Notes: generated by a model not told the origin, from the sequence alone. A stretch of 11,556 bases of DNA from Zelonia costaricensis (GCA_030849075.1 JASAOO010002860.1:1-11556), one strand, 5' to 3'. Numbered from the stretch's first letter, positions 1 to 6,849 are shown. A program made the numbers and translations.

Positions 1-185
1 CGTCCGAGTAAGGCGTCCTCTTCACCTCCCCTGCATTGATGAAGGGGGAGGCTGCAGACACACCTGCGCGCACGGCGACCCCCGCACCGCTCCTACGCCC
101 TCGAGGTGGCGGGTGAGCAGCGGAGGAGGGAGGCCGTTGCCGCACCCCCTGCGGGTGCCCTCGTGCGCCCACCGCGAGTTGCGCG

Positions 186-272
186 TCCCTCTTTTCCCCC
201 GTTTCCGTCTTTCTTTTCGTGGTTTTCATCATTTCTCACTTTTCCCCGACACCAAAAAAAAAAAAAAACGAG
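186..272 (+). promoter_or_regulatory. Candidate spliced-leader acceptor (distal) for gene 1
   Basis: A long pyrimidine-rich tract with several T runs (about 186-250) is followed by A15 and then by the first AG, at 271-272. This matches the known trypanosomatid acceptor layout of a polypyrimidine tract and then the first downstream AG. Use of it would give a leader of about 748 nt that contains no AUG. A second candidate lies at 744-793. Which is used, or whether both are, cannot be decided from sequence alone. Confidence 0.4.
254..268 (+). repeat. Homopolymer A15
   Basis: Fifteen consecutive A residues lie between a pyrimidine tract and the first AG. Such runs can be plain slippage tracts or remnants of a retroposon tail. 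No retroposon body or target-site duplication was recognised upstream, so only the simple-repeat call is supported. Confidence 0.85.
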
Positions 273-496
273 CACAACAGCGGGAGTGGGGTCGGCTTGC
301 GGCAACGTCCCAACGACGCTGGCTGCACCGGCGTCACGGTGTTGAGTGGTGGGTGTGCTGCAAAGGTGGGAAAGGAGAGAGGCACGCCCCCACGTTCACG
401 GCAGTGGGCAACACAGTCCTGGGCTCCGTGTGGACCCCCGCAGCCGGCGTGTCCCACAGGGAGGGACTGGGGCTTTGTTGCTGGTATTGGTCTCTG

Positions 497-582
497 CCCC
501 CTCCCCCTCCCATCCAACGTGCCAGCCACACCACCAAGCTCTCATCCCCCTGTCCGTGTTGCAGCGGGGGAGGGGGGGGGGG
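497..582. repeat. C-run and G-run forming an inverted repeat
   Basis: 497-507 reads C5-T-C5 and 566-576 reads G5-A-G5, so the two are perfect reverse complements over 11 bases and are separated by 58 bases. The G run continues to 582. A stem is possible in RNA, and the G tract could also take part in quadruplex structure. It may equally be two unrelated low-complexity runs. Confidence 0.6.
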
Positions 583-743
583 CCGCGCGTGGCACACAGA
601 CACAGAGGGCGGTGCGCACGACGCCACTGCCTCGCGCGCTCTTTCAGCTATCCCGGCGAGGACACCACGCGGGCGCCCTTCGGCAGCAGTGTACCGCCTG
701 CGGCCCCTGAGCCGTCTTCCCCCGCTCCTTGTCACGACTCCGT

Positions 744-793
744 ACTCCCTTTTCGCCTCCCTCTCCCATCCGCAACCACATTATCGTGCGAAG
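744..793 (+). promoter_or_regulatory. Candidate spliced-leader acceptor (proximal) for gene 1
   Basis: A pyrimidine-rich stretch at about 744-771 is followed by the first AG at 792-793. A transcript spliced here would have a 227-nt leader free of AUG, with the gene 1 start as its first AUG. A weaker third option is the tract at about 950-974 with AG at 1012-1013, only 7 nt before the ATG. Confidence 0.45.
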
Positions 794-875
794 CACCGAA
801 ACAAGCAAGCGACCAACATAGACGCGCGACTCGGTGCGGAGGACGAGGGCTCGTAAGCGTCGCCCTGTCGAGAAC

Positions 876-908
876 GCACACACACACACAGACACACACA
901 GGCACACG
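876..908 (+). repeat. CA dinucleotide tract, interrupted
   Basis: CA repeats are interrupted by G at 891 and 901-902 and pass into a CG-rich alternating stretch. Similar CA tracts occur at 7085-7105 and 11096-11116, each in the DNA between genes and none inside a coding region, which is a common pattern in Leishmania. Confidence 0.9.
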
Positions 909-1020
909 CGCGCGTGCCACAGCACGGCCCCGTCTGGAGGGCAACCCGCTTTGCTATTTCTTCGTATCCCCGCCGTGTGTGTGCGTGGCGGCCCGCACGC
1001 GTGCTTTGTGAAGCGTCGCC

Positions 1021-3822
1021 ATGGAGTGGCGCCAGCACACGCCGCCCGGGGGCAAAGCGCCAAGGCGCACCACCTCCTTCAGCCAGCGACCCCCGCTAAC
1101 GGCCGGCGCACTCGGCTCGCTACAGTCGCGCTCCTCCCCGGTTTCGGCCCCGCTGACGAGCTCGTCCACCGCCGCCGCACTCGCCCTGACCAGCAAGCAG
1201 CGGCTGCTAGGCGATGACACGCTGCGGAGTGTGACGCAGCTGCTGCGGCTCACCGCGTCACACATCGAGGCGGCGTCTCTGCAGGAGGTCATGGTCGACC
1301 CGGTGGCGAGCGAGTACATCACGGCAAACGGCAGCCGCGGCGACGAGCCGATGAGCAGCGCCACGCCCATCGGCGCGTCTGTAGCCCCCTTTCTCTCTAG
1401 TCCGTTCGACCGTTCCGCGACGAGCCTGCTGTCCAGCTCGGAGAGCGCCGTCGACGCGGCGGCCAACGCGCTGGCGCAGTTCGCCGGGATTGAAGCGGCC
1501 ACCCCCGTGGCGCTCAGCGGCACCGCCACACCGCCGTTACGACACCAGGGCGGCGCCGCCAACGCCGTGCACGCGCCCTCCGCGCCATGCCCGACAACGT
1601 CAACGGCCAGCCGCTTGCGGCCTGGCCGGTCGTCTCTGCCGTCCGTCGACCTCGGCCGGCGGCCGCAGGCAAGCCTTGATGTCACACCCGTGGAGCAGGC
1701 TCTGCGCCTTGCGGCGGCGGCCGCGGCGGCCGCGGTCCCCGACGCCAACTACACGTTCCCATCATGCTGGTACAGCCCGCCAGCGGCCGAGGCGGCCCCG
1801 CACCCCAGGCCGCGCCCCTCCCTCACCAAGCACACCGGCCTCAGCTCCGCTACGAAGCGCAACTCTGTGGGGCCGGTGAAGGGCTTCCGGCCGCACTGGG
1901 CAACGACCGGCTCCTTCTCCAGCGCCACGGCCCCCAACTCGCCCTCCTTCCCCATCTCGCGCTCGCAGTCGCTCGGCACCGCCGTCTTCCTGCAGGTGGC
2001 ATCGCCATCCAGCAGTGCCAATCTGCGCACGCGGCCCAACTCGTCGTCCACGCGGCAGGATGCTTTCCAGGTCTCTGCCGTGGCCACGGCGCAGCCGCCG
2101 CTCTTCCTGGACAACATGCTCTTTGACCCTGCGACGAGCCGCTACCTCTTCGACGGGCACGCCTTTCGCGAGGAGGCGCGCGTTCTCCTGGTGCCGCCGG
2201 CGCCGGAACTCGTCCAGTCCCCCTCTTCTACTGCCATGTGTGGCAGCGGGGACAGCGATGCGAGCGGGCCGGGTGGGCGCGGCAACGGTCACGCGCGCAA
2301 GATGGCACGTGCGTCAGGGCACGCGGCGACGCTGCTGCTCGTGCGCGAGTACATTCCGGTGCTGGCGGCCAGCGGTGGCGGTGGCGGGGGCGGCAGCAGC
2401 GCCGGCGAGGAGATGCGGCCCGGGGGCCAGCGGGAGCTGAGCGGCGCGGACGTTGTCGTCGTTCAGTGCTTCTCGCTGCTTCCCCCGCAGCTCGGGCAGG
2501 TGCGGCCGAACCGCTACCAGCTCCTGTCCGAGGCGGCCACGACTGGCTTCTTGCTGGCCGCGCTGCCGGGGTGCGTGACGCTCGCCACGCCGTGGCGCTC
2601 CTTCCTGCGCGAGGAGCGCCGCAGTCTGCTGACCATGGCCAGCTCACCGCTGGAGCGGCTCCTCGCCACGGCGCACGACTCGCAGTCGCGTCGTTTGACA
2701 ACCAAAGCGGCGCGCGCTGGCAGTGCGTCCCTGCAGCCGCGCGTGTCGCTGGCGGCCACAATGCCGCCCTTCTCGGACTCGGGCAGCAGCATCGGCTCAG
2801 CCGCCGCGAGTGGGCAAGCGAGTGAGTCGCCGCCCCTCGTGGAGACGGCTGAGCGCGTTGCGGCGCGGGTGGCGGTGGTCGATGAGCGCCTCCTGCGCAC
2901 GGTGCCGCCCGACGTGCTCGACGAGGCGCTGCAGGCGATCCAGAGCGTGCTGGCGCAGTACTGCCTGCAGTACGAGCAGCGGCTGGTGATGTGCGCCGCC
3001 GTAGACGCCGTGCCGGTGTTGCAGCGCTTCTTCCGGCGCTGCCTGGCTGTGAAGGGGCGGGCCGTGGCTCGGATGCTGCGGCTGTGGCGGCGCCTCGAGG
3101 TGGAGGCGCGAGTGAAGCTGCAACAGCACCGCGACCTGCCCGCCGCGGTGGAGCGCATGGACGCCGTGGCGAACACGATCCTGCAGGAGCACATGCTCAC
3201 CTCACCGGCGTACAAGCGCGCCTTCATCGAGGATCGCTGGGTGGCCCGCCGGTTTGCCTTTGCGCGCTGGAAGGAGGAGGAGGCGTGGAACGCTGTTGTC
3301 GCCACGGCAGCGCGGCCGCCAGAGGCGTCAAGCGGCACGGACGGTGTTGCAGAGGCGGCGCCCGGCAACGGCGGCGGCGCCCGTGGCGGCTCGGCCGGCT
3401 CGTCCGAGGCGGGCTCCTCGCGCGTCGGCAGTGCGACGGGCACGCGGCCGCCGAGTGCCCGGCTGACGCTGGAGGACCAGCAACGTCTGGAGCGGGCCTT
3501 CCACCAGCGCCGCAGCGCTGCGGGTGTCGGAGGGGCAGCGCAGCAGTGCGCCGCATCGCTGCTCGAGCCCGTGGAGGGCGAGCGCCAGTTCGATCACTAC
3601 GGGGCCGTGCTGCGCCGCTTCTTGAGCTGGTACATGGAGCCGCAGGAGCTCCTCTTCCTGAGTCACCAGCGCCTGCTCGAGACGCTGAAGAGCTCAGTGT
3701 TCCGCATGGTGGAGGTGCAGAACGAGCTGAAGCGCGCCGCCCTGGACGTGACCGAGATGGAAAGCGCCGAAATGATGACGGTGTCCACAACGCTGCTCCA
3801 CAGCAGCTCCCTGCGGCGCTGA
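1021..3822 (+). CDS. Conserved-looking hypothetical protein with helical C-terminal half, 933 aa
   Basis: I do not recognise this protein. The start is well fixed: the ATG sits in a GCCATGG context, an in-frame TGA lies at 1009-1011, and no other ATG occurs upstream back to position 41. The first 350 residues are mostly Ser/Ala/Pro/Thr-rich and probably disordered, with many SP and TP sites, a helical patch near 60-95 and an Ala8 run near 231-238. Ordered-looking blocks follow at about 360-400 and 435-550, interrupted by Gly7 at 452-458. A strongly helical, basic region spans about 612-760 and another helical block 815-915, separated by a Gly/Ser linker near 783-812. Short aromatic motifs ending in Trp occur at W689, W750 and W870. 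No signal peptide or membrane segment is evident. Third positions are GC-rich throughout, which supports coding. Gene 2 follows about 760 bases downstream. Function unknown; a structural or cytoskeletal role is only a guess. Confidence 0.9.
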   Translation: MEWRQHTPPGGKAPRRTTSFSQRPPLTAGALGSLQSRSSPVSAPLTSSSTAAALALTSKQRLLGDDTLRSVTQLLRLTASHIEAASLQEVMVDPVASEYITANGSRGDEPMSSATPIGASVAPFLSSPFDRSATSLLSSSESAVDAAANALAQFAGIEAATPVALSGTATPPLRHQGGAANAVHAPSAPCPTTSTASRLRPGRSSLPSVDLGRRPQASLDVTPVEQALRLAAAAAAAAVPDANYTFPSCWYSPPAAEAAPHPRPRPSLTKHTGLSSATKRNSVGPVKGFRPHWATTGSFSSATAPNSPSFPISRSQSLGTAVFLQVASPSSSANLRTRPNSSSTRQDAFQVSAVATAQPPLFLDNMLFDPATSRYLFDGHAFREEARVLLVPPAPELVQSPSSTAMCGSGDSDASGPGGRGNGHARKMARASGHAATLLLVREYIPVLAASGGGGGGGSSAGEEMRPGGQRELSGADVVVVQCFSLLPPQLGQVRPNRYQLLSEAATTGFLLAALPGCVTLATPWRSFLREERRSLLTMASSPLERLLATAHDSQSRRLTTKAARAGSASLQPRVSLAATMPPFSDSGSSIGSAAASGQASESPPLVETAERVAARVAVVDERLLRTVPPDVLDEALQAIQSVLAQYCLQYEQRLVMCAAVDAVPVLQRFFRRCLAVKGRAVARMLRLWRRLEVEARVKLQQHRDLPAAVERMDAVANTILQEHMLTSPAYKRAFIEDRWVARRFAFARWKEEEAWNAVVATAARPPEASSGTDGVAEAAPGNGGGARGGSAGSSEAGSSRVGSATGTRPPSARLTLEDQQRLERAFHQRRSAAGVGGAAQQCAASLLEPVEGERQFDHYGAVLRRFLSWYMEPQELLFLSHQRLLETLKSSVFRMVEVQNELKRAALDVTEMESAEMMTVSTTLLHSSSLRR

Positions 3823-3873
3823 TCACGCGAAGACTTGGGGCGTTGCGTGACACGGCGCATCCGAGCAAGAGGG

Positions 3874-3892
3874 GGTGGTGGTGGTGGTGGTG
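3874..3892 (+). repeat. GGT trinucleotide tract
   Basis: About six GGT units follow a G run, some 50 bases after the stop codon of gene 1. It would lie in that gene's 3' UTR. As G-rich RNA it could form a weak quadruplex of two-G layers. It is probably a length-variable microsatellite. Confidence 0.85.
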
Positions 3893-4065
3893 GACAGCAG
3901 CTGGAGGAAAAGCGGCGGGGAGCACCGGAGATCCCGTTGACGGCCCTGCGCTTTAATTCGATGTCGGCTTCCACCGCCTCCGTCCAGGCTGTCGTGCGTG
4001 TCCCCTCGCTGCCGAGTTCCTTCCTTTGCTTTTGTCTCCTCCCTTCTCGATGTAAGCTACAACCG

Positions 4066-4096
4066 CGCTGCTGCACGACTCAATCGTGCAGCAGCG
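4066..4096. other. Perfect 13-bp hairpin with 5-nt loop
   Basis: Positions 4066-4078 are exactly complementary to 4084-4096 in inverted orientation, leaving the loop CTCAA at 4079-4083. Nine of the 13 pairs are G-C. It lies about 20 bases after a T/C-rich tract, in what should be the 3' UTR of gene 1 or the spacer before gene 2. It could be an RNA structure acting on stability or processing, or a protein-binding DNA palindrome. There is no T run after it, and a bacterial-type terminator is not expected here. Confidence 0.8.
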
Positions 4097-4458
4097 GGAC
4101 ACTCTCCTTGTCTCTTATTGCCTGTTTGCTTCACGTCGCGCCTCGCGCCAGGCCAACGCAGTACTCAACTCTACACACATAAACGCACACGCACACATCC
4201 ATGCACGTATCTGACGGAGAGAACTTGGCTCGGTGCGGTGGAATCGTGGTTCGCCGCGGCGCGGCTTCGTTTGCCCTTGCCGAGCTTTGTGTCGTTTTCT
4301 CTGCGAGAACACGGCGGCGAAGGGCGAGCCAGACGGGATGGCCAAAGCAAGCCCCTTTCAGTGGAGTCGTGTTCACCCGGCTCTACTCGCAGTTTTAACT
4401 CGCCGCTCCCGCGCGCGGCGGCCTCTGTGCTGCCTGCAGGGCGCGCTCGAACGCTCAA

Positions 4459-4559
4459 CTCTCCACGCTCTTCTCATCTCGTCCTCTGCGCCCACCACCC
4501 CCCTCCCTTCGCCCCCCTCTGCTCCACTTACCTTGATGCCGTGACGCTGCGTGCGCAAG
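4459..4559 (+). promoter_or_regulatory. Spliced-leader acceptor candidate for gene 2
   Basis: A C/T-dominated tract of roughly 75 bases ends near 4535, and the first AG after it is at 4558-4559. Splicing there would leave a 24-nt leader before the ATG at 4584. It would also remove the out-of-frame ATG at 4535 and an in-frame upstream GTG extension. This is the clearest acceptor layout in the window and it decides the start of gene 2. Confidence 0.6.
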
Positions 4560-4583
4560 AAGTTCTGCGCTCTACCAGCCTGC

Positions 4584-6260
4584 ATGACGAGCACCGCCTC
4601 AGCCTCACCGCCGCCGGCCATGACGGCCCTGGCGGGTCTGCCGTACTCTCGCCGCGGCCCCGGCAAACCCAAGCCGGTGCCCTCGCTGGCCCGCCGCACG
4701 CAGGAGATCGGGGCTGAGCTGTGCGCCCGCCTCTCCCGGGTGGCCCTGGAGGAGGTGCACCTCGGCGGTACGACACGCGGCCAGCCCGGCAGGGCGCGCA
4801 CCACCTGCCCTTTGTCCACCTCAACTGCCTGCGTCGAGGCCGCCGCGCGGTCTCTCATGTCAGACGTGCACCTCGACTTGTCAGCGCACTATGGCTCGCA
4901 CGCCGTCCGCCGCGGCCTCGCCAAGCCGCTCGGCCCGTGCGTCCATCCTGTCATCCGCAAGGGCGGACTGGCGGCGCAGCGCGGTGGCGTGCACGGGCCG
5001 CGATACATGCGCGTTTGGGTGCTGCGGCTGGTGCGTCGGCACTGGTGTGCGCGGTGCGGCGTGTGGCTCACCTACGGCGGCCTTGCCGCCGTGCCGGGCC
5101 CGGCCGGCCCGGGCTCCGCTTCGCCGCCACGGCGACTGCTGCCGACGCTGGCGACGTGCCGGGTGCGGCGGCGGCGCCTGCCACTCGCCCGCGCGTCGCG
5201 CCGCCGCTCTATCAAACGCGTGAGGTGTGTCGTGTGCTGCACGCGGTGCCTGGGACGTGCGAGGGCGGAGGCGAAAAGGGCCGTCCGAGCTGCAACGCCT
5301 CCACTGGACGCGGACGCAGTCCCTCATTGCGGTGGTGCGACGAGCGCCGCTGGTGCCGTCAAGGCATCGGTGAAAGCGAACACCCAGACGCGACTGGCGC
5401 AGCGACGGCTGCGGCAGGCGAAGGCAGTCGAGGCGGCGCAGGCGATGCTCGCGCAGGCATGCGTGCCGCGTCGCAACCGCCGCTGCCGCCGGCGAAGTCA
5501 GCGTCGCCGCCGCCTCGCCGCCGCCGGCGCTGCTGCAGGCCCCGGCGCGTCCATCAAGACTCTGAAGGCCGGCAAGGCCGGCAAAGGCGCCGTGCCGTTG
5601 TCGGCGCAGGTGACGCAGCGCATTGCGGCCTCGCTGATGCCGAAGCCTGCGCCGGCGTCAGTGGCCGGGGCGGGTGCGGCGAAGTCACCCAAGGCTCCCG
5701 CGACGGTCGTGCCCACCGCGGTGCGGCTGGTCCAGAAGGGTCTGCAAGGCCTCGTGCCAACGGGGCCTCTTAAAAAGTCTGCACTGCGGCAGCCAGCCAG
5801 CGCACCTGGTCGCGACGCTGTCGCAGGAGCCAAGGTGCCCGAGAGGACGCATGAAAGCTCGTCTGGCCGTGCGGCGGCGCCAGAAGGAGTGGCTCACTCC
5901 TCCGTGCCCCCACGAGCCTCCACGGCTGCAGCAACACCTGCTCCTGCACCGCCGACTTTTCCCTCTGCTGGGGCACGCGAGAAGGCGCACGCCGCAGTCG
6001 GGCGCAGTCCCGGCGCTGAAACGACTGCCCACACGCCTTCGACCGTTGGAACTGCTGCCATGCCGCCACCACCCGCTGAGCCCCCCACCGTCCCGACACC
6101 GGTAACCCGCAAAGACGGCCCAACACCTCCGGTGCGCGGCATCGGCACCGCAAAGACGGCCCTGCGACCACCTGCGAAGGCTGTGGCAGCGACGGGCGCG
6201 AAGAAGCCAGCGACGTCCAAGAAGCAGCTGATGGACGCCATGAGCAAGCTTGGGTTCTGA
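4584..6260 (+). CDS. Putative Rpr2/Rpp21/Snm1-like zinc-ribbon protein, 558 aa
   Basis: Probable RNA-associated protein, possibly related to a zinc-binding subunit of RNase P/MRP. The ATG at 4584 is the first after the likely splice site. Helices are expected near 34-62 and 81-116, followed by a conserved-looking stretch and then CxxC at C155/C158 in WCARCG, a Pro/Gly-rich insert, a CRVRRRR segment (C192), and a second pair C219/C222, with C215 and C218 as extra candidates. The order of helix, CxxC, basic CxVR-like segment and CxxC resembles the Rpr2/Rpp21/Snm1 family, in which four cysteines bind one zinc ion. The spacing between the pairs here is much longer than usual for that family. An Arg-rich segment follows at 295-311. 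The rest is Ala/Pro/Lys-rich and probably disordered, ending in a Lys-rich, possibly amphipathic tail (540-558). Basic runs would suit a nuclear or nucleolar place. Known family members are far shorter. The family call is tentative; an unrelated zinc-binding protein is the main alternative. Confidence 0.8.
   Translation: MTSTASASPPPAMTALAGLPYSRRGPGKPKPVPSLARRTQEIGAELCARLSRVALEEVHLGGTTRGQPGRARTTCPLSTSTACVEAAARSLMSDVHLDLSAHYGSHAVRRGLAKPLGPCVHPVIRKGGLAAQRGGVHGPRYMRVWVLRLVRRHWCARCGVWLTYGGLAAVPGPAGPGSASPPRRLLPTLATCRVRRRRLPLARASRRRSIKRVRCVVCCTRCLGRARAEAKRAVRAATPPLDADAVPHCGGATSAAGAVKASVKANTQTRLAQRRLRQAKAVEAAQAMLAQACVPRRNRRCRRRSQRRRRLAAAGAAAGPGASIKTLKAGKAGKGAVPLSAQVTQRIAASLMPKPAPASVAGAGAAKSPKAPATVVPTAVRLVQKGLQGLVPTGPLKKSALRQPASAPGRDAVAGAKVPERTHESSSGRAAAPEGVAHSSVPPRASTAAATPAPAPPTFPSAGAREKAHAAVGRSPGAETTAHTPSTVGTAAMPPPPAEPPTVPTPVTRKDGPTPPVRGIGTAKTALRPPAKAVAATGAKKPATSKKQLMDAMSKLGF
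5046..5249 (+). other. Paired CxxC zinc-ribbon-like module within gene 2
   Basis: Codons for C155 and C158 lie at 5046-5057 and those for C215, C218, C219 and C222 at 5226-5249. Between the pairs are a Pro/Gly-rich insert of about 25 residues and a very basic stretch. A four-cysteine zinc site from C155, C158, C219 and C222 is the simplest reading, and the adjacent C215/C218 pair makes the second half ambiguous. Confidence 0.5.
6107..6162 (+). repeat. 15-base direct repeat in different reading frames
   Basis: The same 15 bases (CCGCAAAGACGGCCC) occur at 6107-6121 and 6148-6162 inside gene 2. The spacing of 41 bases is not a multiple of three, so the copies encode different residues (RKDGP versus AKTAL). 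This fits a small local duplication within a disordered region under weak constraint. Confidence 0.85.
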
Positions 6261-6443
6261 GGCACGCACGACGGAGGCAAGTGTTGGTAGGAAGGAAGGG
6301 GAGGGGTGGGTGGGTCGAAGAGGAGGAACAACCATCGGCTCAACGTGGGGGGCGGCGGGTGATAACGGGCGACCGCGCCGCGGCCTCCTCCTCCTGGGCT
6401 CCCTCGTCACGGTACGCCTCTTTTCCCGAGCTCATGGTGTTTG

Positions 6444-6478
6444 TCTCCATTCCCTCCCTCCCTCTCTCACTCTACAAG
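6444..6478 (+). promoter_or_regulatory. Acceptor-like signal before the small ORF
   Basis: A repeated CCCT/CTCT pyrimidine tract ends near 6473 and the first AG follows at 6477-6478, seven bases before an ATG. It has the form of a trans-splice acceptor, but it lies about 880 bases before gene 3, with many ATGs in between. It therefore seems poor as that gene's acceptor. It may be cryptic or serve a separate short transcript. Confidence 0.35.
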
Positions 6479-6484
6479 CTTGAG

Positions 6485-6664
6485 ATGGCGGATTGTGAAG
6501 ATGGTCTCGCTGTGACCCCCCGACGACGCTGCTGCCGCCCCCGCGAGCCCATCGACGCAACACACGCGCACTTTCCATCTGGATACCACAAACGTGCGCC
6601 TGCTGCCATGTCATCTATCTCCCACAGTTTCTCCTTCTCCACCTCTGTGTCTCTGTCTGCGTGA
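6485..6664 (+). CDS. Possible small ORF, 59 aa
   Basis: This frame begins at the first ATG after the acceptor-like signal at 6477-6478. It encodes an acidic start (MADCEDG), a short Arg/Cys-rich patch (RRRCCRPR) and a Ser/Phe-rich end. No family is recognised, no membrane segment is clear, and third positions are not convincingly biased. It could be a real small protein, an upstream ORF or chance. Conservation of the frame in related species would be the deciding evidence. Confidence 0.25.
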   Translation: MADCEDGLAVTPRRRCCRPREPIDATHAHFPSGYHKRAPAAMSSISHSFSFSTSVSLSA

Positions 6665-6849
6665 TTGTGTTTTGGGGCTCTGCCTCCACCTGCTAAGCGC
6701 CCCTCCCCCCTCCCCAGTACCGCAATGCGCCAGATGCCACGCCATGCGCCCGAATGGCGGCTGTCTCGGCAGCGCGCGCGATGCTCTCATGAGTTCCACA
6801 TCCATGCCCGCCTCCTTCGACGAAGCACTTGACTCGCGCCCTTCGTATG

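Larger units (their letters stand above)
1..1020. other. Intergenic DNA and probable 5' leader of gene 1
   Basis: No convincing gene is seen. Open frames here begin with GTG or similar codons, are Pro/Arg/His-rich and overlap each other in several frames. The stretch holds pyrimidine tracts at about 186-250 and 744-771, a run of 15 A at 254-268, C-rich and G-rich runs at 497-511 and 566-582, and a CA tract at 876-908. On the + strand there is no ATG between 42 and 1020, so the ATG of gene 1 would be the first start codon in any transcript beginning in this interval. The left part may also contain the 3' UTR of a gene outside the window; that boundary cannot be placed by eye. Confidence 0.75.
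3823..4583. other. Intergenic DNA between genes 1 and 2
   Basis: This should hold the 3' UTR of gene 1 and the processing signals of gene 2. Visible elements are a GGT tract (3874-3892), a T/C-rich tract (about 4018-4046), a perfect hairpin (4066-4096), a second pyrimidine tract ending in CAG at 4149-4151, CA-rich sequence near 4172-4196 and a long C/T-rich tract (4459-4535). Short ATG-initiated frames at 4201-4398 (65 codons) and 4338-4544 (68 codons) overlap in different frames and have no features that support them as genes. Confidence 0.8.

Noticed and set aside
113..856. 247-codon + strand frame before gene 1
   Set aside because: It has no ATG at all, passes through the A15 and G-run tracts, and is rich in residues encoded by simple repeats.
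3016..3060. IQ-type calmodulin-binding motif in gene 1 near residues 667-678
   Set aside because: Only the LQxxxR part fits. The following Gly is absent and the last basic residue is out of register by one.
2514..3443. 309-codon open frame on the - strand inside gene 1
   Set aside because: The Ser/Arg/Ala-rich composition is what is expected as the mirror of gene 1, and no independent evidence supports it.
4201..4544. Two overlapping short ATG frames in the spacer before gene 2
   Set aside because: They lie in different frames, lack a close acceptor signal, and one runs into the pyrimidine tract. Chance is the better explanation.
4551..4583. GTG-initiated extension of gene 2
   Set aside because: Nuclear trypanosomatid genes start at ATG, and the likely splice site at 4558-4559 falls inside this extension.
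4721..5773. 350-codon + strand frame overlapping gene 2, considered as the true frame or a frameshift partner
   Set aside because: The overlapping frame is Arg/Ala/Gly-rich and lacks the CxxC module and a supported start, whereas the chosen frame is open over 558 codons from an ATG behind a good acceptor.
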